Positions 59,336 through 64,000 of a stretch of DNA of 64,000 nt are shown here, in pieces. The number at the start of each line of letters is the position of its first letter. The stretch's first letter is position 1. The translations under genes were made by a program, and so were the position numbers. Source of the DNA: a virus; the IMG/VR virus record IMGVR_UViG_3300002143_000153, positions 29,958-93,957 of that record. The stretch is one strand, 5' to 3'. The notes below the pieces were generated by a model. That model was not told the DNA's origin. It searched no databases and saw only the letters and a list, made by a program, of their open reading frames with translations.

Positions 59336-59680
59336 ATGAATGATGAGTATGATGATTTTGAAGGTTTGTTTGATGATCTGAATGAAGATGAAGATGATGA
59401 TTTTTTTGATGAAGAATTATCTGATGATGAGTTCTCAGACTTAGATGATAAGTATTATCATGAAGCTTTTATTAACTCCTATGACATACTTACAGAAAAG
59501 GTAACGCTTGATCAGTTGATCCAGAAAAACTATTTGGAATCAGATGGGATTACTACACTCATACATGATGCAACAGCTGGTCCTACAAAATTAGAACTTG
59601 AAACTATTCTTGAATACTTTGAGGAATCAGAAGAATATGAGAAATGTGCTGAGATATATAAAATGATAAAAGAATATTAA
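59336..59680 (+). CDS. Small very acidic hypothetical protein
   Basis: 114 residues. Residues 1-40 are nearly all Asp/Glu (MNDEYDDFEGLFDDLNEDED), followed by a helical half ending YFEESEEYEKCAEIYKMIKE. May mimic DNA or bind basic proteins. First gene of the + block. Confidence 0.6.
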   Translation: MNDEYDDFEGLFDDLNEDEDDDFFDEELSDDEFSDLDDKYYHEAFINSYDILTEKVTLDQLIQKNYLESDGITTLIHDATAGPTKLELETILEYFEESEEYEKCAEIYKMIKEY

Positions 59681-59684
59681 AAAA

Positions 59685-59816
59685 ATGATAATTGCTTCTG
59701 AGAACAATTCAAAAACAGTACAAGTTCCAAGTGTTAAAAATGATCATCTGTTATATATTAATCTAGAAAATATATATGGTGCCTCAGATGATTATGCTAA
59801 TTGGGTAGATAAATAA
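59685..59816 (+). CDS. Small hypothetical protein
   Basis: 43 residues: MIIASENNSKTVQVPSVKND and LENIYGASDDYANWVDK. Four bases after the acidic gene, one base before the next start. Not recognised. Confidence 0.45.
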   Translation: MIIASENNSKTVQVPSVKNDHLLYINLENIYGASDDYANWVDK

Positions 59817-59817
59817 A

Positions 59818-59919
59818 ATGATTCAAATGTTTGATATCATTTTAGCATTTACCCTCACTGTTTTTGCATTATATATGCTGAATGCTTTTTTAACAAACGA
59901 TAATCAAAATAAAGATTAA
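59818..59919 (+). CDS. Small membrane peptide
   Basis: 33 residues: MIQMFDIILAFTLTVFALYM then LNAFLTNDNQNKD. One membrane helix. One base after the previous stop. Confidence 0.45.
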   Translation: MIQMFDIILAFTLTVFALYMLNAFLTNDNQNKD

Positions 59920-59961
59920 ATAAAAAACCGTTAAACTTTCTTTATTTAAACTTAATAATAT

Positions 59962-59969
59962 TACATTTG
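59962..59969 (+). promoter_or_regulatory. -7 promoter element
   Basis: TACATTTG fits TAnnTTTG, 26 bp before the ATG at 59995. Confidence 0.5.
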
Positions 59970-59994
59970 TGATGAAACAAACAAATTTAATATT

Positions 59995-60261
59995 ATGTCA
60001 AATCAAGAAAACCCAACTCCGTTATCTAAAGAAGAGATAGCAGATCGTAGAAAAGAGATCACTGCTTTCTACAAAGAAAACATTACACATCTTAAAGTAC
60101 AGAAAGAGTACGAAGAACTTTTGAGGGATATTGAAAAAGCACGTGCTGAAAGAATTCAATCTCAAATGTTTCTAGCCCAAGCATATGCTAGTGGTGAAGA
60201 AGACTCGGAGGAACTAGACGAACCAGGAGAATTAGCTAAACGTACATTAAGAAAAAGTTAA
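59995..60261 (+). CDS. Small charged hypothetical protein
   Basis: 88 residues, helical (KEEIADRRKEITAFYKENIT, LLRDIEKARAERIQSQMFLA), with an acidic turn and basic end. Phage proteins of this kind appear near endolysin and IHF genes of crAss-like phages. Start one base before the endolysin cluster. Unknown role. Confidence 0.6.
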   Translation: MSNQENPTPLSKEEIADRRKEITAFYKENITHLKVQKEYEELLRDIEKARAERIQSQMFLAQAYASGEEDSEELDEPGELAKRTLRKS

Positions 60262-60262
60262 T

Positions 60263-61180
60263 ATGATGATGTTAAAAGAAGGTTCTAAAGGACCTGAAGT
60301 TATACAACTTCAAAAAATATTAGGTGTTAGTGCTGATGGAAATTTTGGTCCGGGTACAAAGAAAGCTGTTATAAGATTTCAGTTAGGAGCTAATCTTCCA
60401 GCTGATGGTATTGTTGGTAATGATACTTGGTCTCTGTTACTTACAAGGGGTGCTAAAAAAGAAGCCATTGATGAGGATACAGATGTACAAGCTCAATTCT
60501 ATACTACTAACTACAATCAATTAATACATAAACATTTCTTACCAAAGAATGAATACATAAAAGGACCAATCAAAAATCTTTATATGTTTATCCATCACAC
60601 AGCTGGTTGGGAAGATCCTTACAAATGTATTGATAGCTGGGGAAGAGATGACCGGGGGGCTATTGCTACAGAATTTGTTATGGGGGGTCAGAAAGTAACT
60701 ACAGGTGATGATACACATGATGGTGTTATGGTACAGGCTTTTGCTGAAGGTAATCAAGGATGGCAGTTAGGTAAAACTGGATCTGGTATAATGAATCGTC
60801 AATCCGTAGGTATTGAGATTTGTAATTTTGGTTATTTAACAAATGAATTAAAAACATATGCCGGCCAGAAAGCACACGAATCTCAAGTATGCAAATTAGC
60901 GGAACCATTTAAAGGTTATACTAATTGGCATAATTATTCCACTAAACAAATTGAAGAATTAGAAAAGTGGTTGAAGTACATTGCTGAGAGAGACAACATT
61001 GACTTGAGAATTGGTTTAGTACAATGGATAAAAAAACAAGGAGCAACCAAAGCATTTGATTATCAGGATGATGCATATTATGGAAAAGTAAAAGGTTTAC
61101 TTACTCACACTAATGTGAGAAAAGATAAATTTGATTGCTATCCACATCCAGATTTAGTTGACATGCTATTAAGTTTATAA
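60263..61180 (+). CDS. Endolysin: N-acetylmuramoyl-L-alanine amidase with peptidoglycan-binding domain
   Basis: 305 residues. Residues 5-58 are a PG_binding_1 domain (GSKGPEVIQLQKILGVSADG). The amidase_2/PGRP domain starts at FIHHTAG (His111/His112), continues SVGIEICNFG with Glu, and ends HTNVRKDKFDCYPHPDL with the second zinc His and Cys. It cleaves the bond between sugar and stem peptide. Three Met codons lie at the start; the first is used here. It likely acts with the holin-like genes far away. Confidence 0.9.
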   Translation: MMMLKEGSKGPEVIQLQKILGVSADGNFGPGTKKAVIRFQLGANLPADGIVGNDTWSLLLTRGAKKEAIDEDTDVQAQFYTTNYNQLIHKHFLPKNEYIKGPIKNLYMFIHHTAGWEDPYKCIDSWGRDDRGAIATEFVMGGQKVTTGDDTHDGVMVQAFAEGNQGWQLGKTGSGIMNRQSVGIEICNFGYLTNELKTYAGQKAHESQVCKLAEPFKGYTNWHNYSTKQIEELEKWLKYIAERDNIDLRIGLVQWIKKQGATKAFDYQDDAYYGKVKGLLTHTNVRKDKFDCYPHPDLVDMLLSL

Positions 61181-61182
61181 AT

Positions 61183-61554
61183 ATGGCACTAGTAAATAAA
61201 GTAGAACAAAAAGCAAAAGTTAGTATTGATGCTGTAATTCAGTTTCAAATTGTAACTTACTGTTTCTTTAATGATATCCAGATTAGTAGTGCTGATTTAA
61301 AATGTTTAGCTCAGTTGGCTAAACAAGGAGAGGTAGAACTTACTTTATTTTGTAATGATGTAACTGATATGGGGATTTTCAAAAGTCCCCAATCAGCACG
61401 TAATGCTATTACAAAAGCAAACAAGAAAAATCTTGTTATAAAAAATGGATACAACAAAAAGAAAATATCCTTGAATAAAGTACTTAATGTGCAAACAGAA
61501 GGTAATGTTTTTTTAGATTATAAAATTTTAGGTATTGAAAGCAAAACATCATAA
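61183..61554 (+). CDS. Hypothetical protein next to the IHF-like gene
   Basis: 123 residues: AKVSIDAVIQFQIVTYCFFN and SAADLKCLAQLAKQGE-like SSADLKCLAQLAKQGEVEL, then KSPQSARNAITKANKKNLV: helix-rich, with a possible helix-turn-helix. Proteins of this shape stand beside IHF genes in crAss-like phages. The last bases contain the start of the IHF-like gene. Confidence 0.6.
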   Translation: MALVNKVEQKAKVSIDAVIQFQIVTYCFFNDIQISSADLKCLAQLAKQGEVELTLFCNDVTDMGIFKSPQSARNAITKANKKNLVIKNGYNKKKISLNKVLNVQTEGNVFLDYKILGIESKTS

Positions 61555-61900
61555 AGAGTTTAAAAAAGGAATAGCTGAAAAAGCAGGAGTTCATCAAGAT
61601 GTTGTTGATGAGTTCATTACATTCTATTATGCAAAAGTTAGAAAAGCATTATCAGAATTAAGTTATTCAAGCGTTACTCTTTTTGGTTTAGGTACTTTCC
61701 ATTTAAGAAAGAATACTTTAGAAAAAGCAATAAAGAAAAACAAAAGCTATCTTGGTAATTTATCCAAAAATACATACAATGGTTATGAGAAGCATGTTGT
61801 TGTACGTGAGAAAATAGAATCTTTAGAAAACATAAAAAAGATTTTAGATGAAGTTGAACAAGAGAAATTAAATTTTAAAAAGAAAAGAAATGAATCTTAA
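61535..61900 (+). CDS. IHF/HU-like DNA-bending protein (TTG start)
   Basis: 121 residues starting at TTG, overlapping the previous gene by 20 bp; there is no ATG in frame before the conserved core. FKKGIAEKAGVHQDVVDEFI and YSSVTLFGLGTFHLRKNTLE follow the HU/IHF fold: two helices, then the GLGTF turn and a basic arm. Binds and bends DNA, possibly in genome packaging or transcription. Longer than HU (about 95 residues) by a charged C-terminal tail. Confidence 0.8.
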   Translation: MKAKHHKEFKKGIAEKAGVHQDVVDEFITFYYAKVRKALSELSYSSVTLFGLGTFHLRKNTLEKAIKKNKSYLGNLSKNTYNGYEKHVVVREKIESLENIKKILDEVEQEKLNFKKKRNES

Positions 61901-62201
61901 AAAATTAGCAGGTTATTTTAAAAACCTTGATCAGATTAGTGAAGGTGTTTTAAATACATTTTTTAAAAAAGATACCGTTGAACTTATTGCAAGTACAAGA
62001 TATAATATTTGCAAAGCATGTAAACACTTTGATAATGAGGGTGTTAACTGTGCTGTATCAGGAACACAACCTTGTTGTTCAGAATGTGGTTGTAGTTTAA
62101 AATTTAAAACAAGATCTTTATCATCCGATTGTCCTAAAGGAAAATGGGATTCATGGTTGACAGAAGAACAAGAAGAAAAATTAAATCAACAAATTAAATA
62201 A
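61890..62201 (+). CDS. Cys-rich zinc-binding protein
   Basis: 103 residues. ICKACKHF, VNCAVSGTQPCCSECGCSL, DCPKGKW: eight Cys in CxxC-type pairs that could bind two zinc ions. Overlaps the IHF-like gene by 11 bp. This Cys-rich type is conserved in Bacteroidetes phages. Possible nucleic-acid or virion role. Confidence 0.65.
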   Translation: MNLKKLAGYFKNLDQISEGVLNTFFKKDTVELIASTRYNICKACKHFDNEGVNCAVSGTQPCCSECGCSLKFKTRSLSSDCPKGKWDSWLTEEQEEKLNQQIK

Positions 62202-62208
62202 TAAAATC

Positions 62209-62469
62209 ATGAGAACATTTTATGACTATAGAGGTGTAAAAAGAGAAGATGCTACAAAATATCCTATGCAAGGCATAGTAATACTAAAAAGTAAAAAATA
62301 TTGGTTGTGTTGGATTTATAAAGACAACCACCGGTTAGAAGGACAAAAACTAAAGAAAGGGTTTATTGTAGCGCCCAGAACCATTTACTTGTACAATATT
62401 TATATTGCTAAATCTTTTTGGGATGCTTTAAAGTATTATTTAATATTAAACAAACAAATTAAAAATTAA
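62209..62469 (+). CDS. Hypothetical protein
   Basis: 86 residues: MRTFYDYRGVKREDATKYPM, IVILKSKKYWLCWIYKDNHR, then basic and aromatic. Seven bases after the previous gene. No family. Confidence 0.5.
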   Translation: MRTFYDYRGVKREDATKYPMQGIVILKSKKYWLCWIYKDNHRLEGQKLKKGFIVAPRTIYLYNIYIAKSFWDALKYYLILNKQIKN

Positions 62470-62473
62470 AATT

Positions 62474-62644
62474 ATGACAGTAACAGAAATAGTAAATGAT
62501 CTTTTAGAACATAAAATGATCACTACAGAAGCAGCATTAGTATTACTTAAAGCTGAAGCTCAGGCAAGTATTAATAATATTAATATAACACCTGTAAAAA
62601 CTCCAAGTTGGAACCCAAATTATTGGTATACTACAACTAAATAA
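62474..62644 (+). CDS. Small hypothetical protein
   Basis: 56 residues: MTVTEIVNDLLEHKMITTEA, ALVLLKAEAQASINN, and the end SWNPNYWYTTTK. Two short helices; an alanine-rich core suggests a helix-turn-helix-like mini-fold. Unknown. Confidence 0.5.
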   Translation: MTVTEIVNDLLEHKMITTEAALVLLKAEAQASINNINITPVKTPSWNPNYWYTTTK

Positions 62645-62650
62645 AAAATC

Positions 62651-63469
62651 ATGGGTGTAATATTTAAAGAAGAAGGACATGTATATGAAAGTAATGATGC
62701 TGATCAAATTAATTGGACCAGTGTCACATCTTTTATAGGGATGTTTAAACCAAAGTTTGATGCAAAGTCTCAAGCTAAAAAATCTGCTAAGAATAAAAAT
62801 TCTAAATGGTATGGTATGACCGAAAAAGAAATCCTAGCAACATGGGAATCTGAAACAGAAAGAGCTATTGGTTTAGGTAACTTTTATCACAACCAACGAG
62901 AATCAGATCTTTTAACATTTAAAACAATTGAAAGAGAAGGTGTTGAATTACCAATCATTAAACCTATTGTTGGTGACAATGGTGTTAAGACAGCACCTGA
63001 ACAAAAGTTAAATGATGGTGTATACCCTGAACATTTTGTTTATTTAAAATCATTAGGTCTTTGCGGCCAGGCTGATAGAGTTGAAGTAGTAAATGGTTGT
63101 ATTAATATTTTAGATTATAAAACCAATAAAGAAATAAAAGAAAAAGGTTTTACTAATTGGGAGGGTATTACATCTAAGTTATATAATCCAATAAGTCATC
63201 TAGATGATTGTAATTTAATGCATTATAGCTTACAACTCAGTATTTATGCGTATATTATTAAAAAGCACAATCCTAAATTAAAAATAGGAAAGCTTACAAT
63301 TCAGCATGTTAAATTTAAACAAGCTGGTCTTGATAAGAATGGTTATCCTATAACAGAGCATATTAATGGAGAACCTGTATTAGATGAAATTAAAATGTAT
63401 GATGTACCATATATGAAAGATGAAGTGACAAGTTTGATTATGTGGTTTAAAGATAATAAGAAATGTTAA
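62651..63469 (+). CDS. PD-(D/E)XK nuclease
   Basis: 272 residues. FKEEGHVYES...WTSVTSFIG at the start matches DHTYY...TSATTAI of the giant 1908-residue protein. Active-site elements: GQADRV (Asp142), NILDYKT (Asp155, Lys157) and the Gln helix HYSLQLSIYAY near 190. Conserved in crAss-like phages close to the capsid region; may process DNA for packaging or repair. Confidence 0.8.
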   Translation: MGVIFKEEGHVYESNDADQINWTSVTSFIGMFKPKFDAKSQAKKSAKNKNSKWYGMTEKEILATWESETERAIGLGNFYHNQRESDLLTFKTIEREGVELPIIKPIVGDNGVKTAPEQKLNDGVYPEHFVYLKSLGLCGQADRVEVVNGCINILDYKTNKEIKEKGFTNWEGITSKLYNPISHLDDCNLMHYSLQLSIYAYIIKKHNPKLKIGKLTIQHVKFKQAGLDKNGYPITEHINGEPVLDEIKMYDVPYMKDEVTSLIMWFKDNKKC

Positions 63470-63981
63470 TAAGACTATTTGATATACAGAATGGAAAAGT
63501 AATTCCATCAGAACATTGCTATACGTTAAAGTTTTTAAAAGAGATAATGGAAGATTATCCTGATACTTATTTAACTGTATATCAATATTTATTCTATATG
63601 ACTTGTCCAAATCCTGATATGAATCCTTTTTTTAATTTACCTGAGTATGAGAAAGAAGATATAATCATTGAAGAAATTGGTTTAGAAGAATCACCTGAAG
63701 ATGCTAAAATTAGATATTCATTAGAGATGTGTACTGCATTATATGAAACACCTGCTTATAGAGCGTATAAAGGAATTAAATCAATGCTTGATAGATTAGC
63801 TAAATATATGGAAACAACTCAAATTGAGCACGGCCGTGATGGTAATATTAATTCTTTAGTTAATGTTGCTGCTAAGTTTGAGCAAATTAGACATTCATAT
63901 AAAGGTGCATTTACAGATATGAAAGAAGAACAAGAAAGTACCGTGCGTGGAAATTCTAACCTTGCCTACGATCAAATATGA
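63463..63981 (+). CDS. Conserved crAss-like protein upstream of the capsid/terminase block
   Basis: 172 residues, overlapping the nuclease gene by 7 bp. CPNPDMNPFFNLPEYEKEDI then a helical part (YETPAYRAYKGIKSMLDRLA). Similar proteins precede the terminase in crAss-like genomes in my recollection; function unknown. Its TGA overlaps the next ATG. Confidence 0.6.
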   Translation: MLIRLFDIQNGKVIPSEHCYTLKFLKEIMEDYPDTYLTVYQYLFYMTCPNPDMNPFFNLPEYEKEDIIIEEIGLEESPEDAKIRYSLEMCTALYETPAYRAYKGIKSMLDRLAKYMETTQIEHGRDGNINSLVNVAAKFEQIRHSYKGAFTDMKEEQESTVRGNSNLAYDQI

Positions 63982-64000
63982 TAACAGAAAAAAAAGACAA
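63978..64000 (+). CDS. Start of the next gene (partial, cut by window)
   Basis: ATG overlapping the previous stop (ATGA), reading MITEKKD to the end of the window. In gene order of related phages the large terminase subunit could follow, but nothing here proves it. Confidence 0.5.

Noticed and set aside
1-64000. Possible stop-codon reassignment, as known in some crAss-like phages
   Set aside because: Genes end with TAA, TAG and TGA directly followed by the next start, for example TAG at 10337-10339.
1-64000. Prophage attachment site or integrase
   Set aside because: No tyrosine or serine recombinase motif was seen in any frame of the window.

Overview
The window is about 64 kb of a tailed double-stranded DNA phage of the crAss-like (Crassvirales) type. 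The supporting evidence is: a giant open frame carrying an HExxH zincin site and a DFDID motif like that of the crAss virion RNA polymerase; a second giant cargo-like protein beside it; a short family B DNA polymerase; a TOPRIM primase, a DnaB-like helicase and an SSB; an IHF-like protein next to an amidase endolysin; and the small basic GVHAKTKT-type protein seen in many Bacteroidetes phages. The DNA is very AT-rich and there are few Shine-Dalgarno sites. Several promoters fit the Bacteroidetes -7 consensus TAnnTTTG, so a Bacteroidota host, perhaps an aquatic flavobacterium, is likely. TAA, TAG and TGA all act as stops, so the standard code applies. No tRNA, integrase or CRISPR array was found.

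Layout. Bases 1-16520 (+) carry the virion RNA polymerase (cut by the window start), a YkuD/lysozyme-like wall enzyme, a small acidic protein and a 1908-residue cargo-like protein with a PD-(D/E)XK domain. Bases 16559-21272 (-) carry a spanin-like protein, an Ala/Gly-rich repeat protein, a holin-like protein, class I ribonucleotide reductase and a small membrane protein. Bases 21401-25006 (+) carry small membrane and basic proteins, two tail-fibre proteins and two small proteins. Bases 25080-43636 (-) are the replication and nucleotide block: DUF932, MazG, PhoH, PolB, RecB-like nuclease, a paralogous pair, a MoxR/VWA module, RusA, primase, SSB, a RecA-like NTPase, helicase, a zincin and uracil-DNA glycosylase. 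One small gene (43657-44082) is on +. Bases 44074-59017 (-) are accessory: an SF2 helicase, HNH nuclease, lipoproteins, a winged-helix regulator, a metallophosphoesterase, repeat proteins and many tiny genes. Bases 59336-64000 (+) restart with small genes, endolysin, IHF-like protein, a zinc-ribbon protein and a PD-(D/E)XK nuclease, and lead toward an expected capsid/terminase block outside the window.

The least explained part is 54.8-57.3 kb. It is almost gene-free and packed with long inverted repeats. Five related elements share a three-way-junction layout: an outer stem, a constant arm CAGUUGUAAUAG/CUAUUACAACUG closing a variable insert, and a small hairpin whose stem covaries while its loop stays constant. 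A separate 180-nt nested fold and several more long-range stems lie in the same stretch. I propose a cluster of phage structured RNAs. Next to it is a 122-residue protein resembling the C-terminal domain of the RNA polymerase alpha subunit.

A second pattern is a terminator-like hairpin plus U-tract placed 25-30 nt upstream of the start codons of several minus-strand genes, including nrdB, the DNA polymerase gene and several small genes. This suggests a common mRNA processing or read-through signal. All functional calls come from motif reading by eye; no database search was run.
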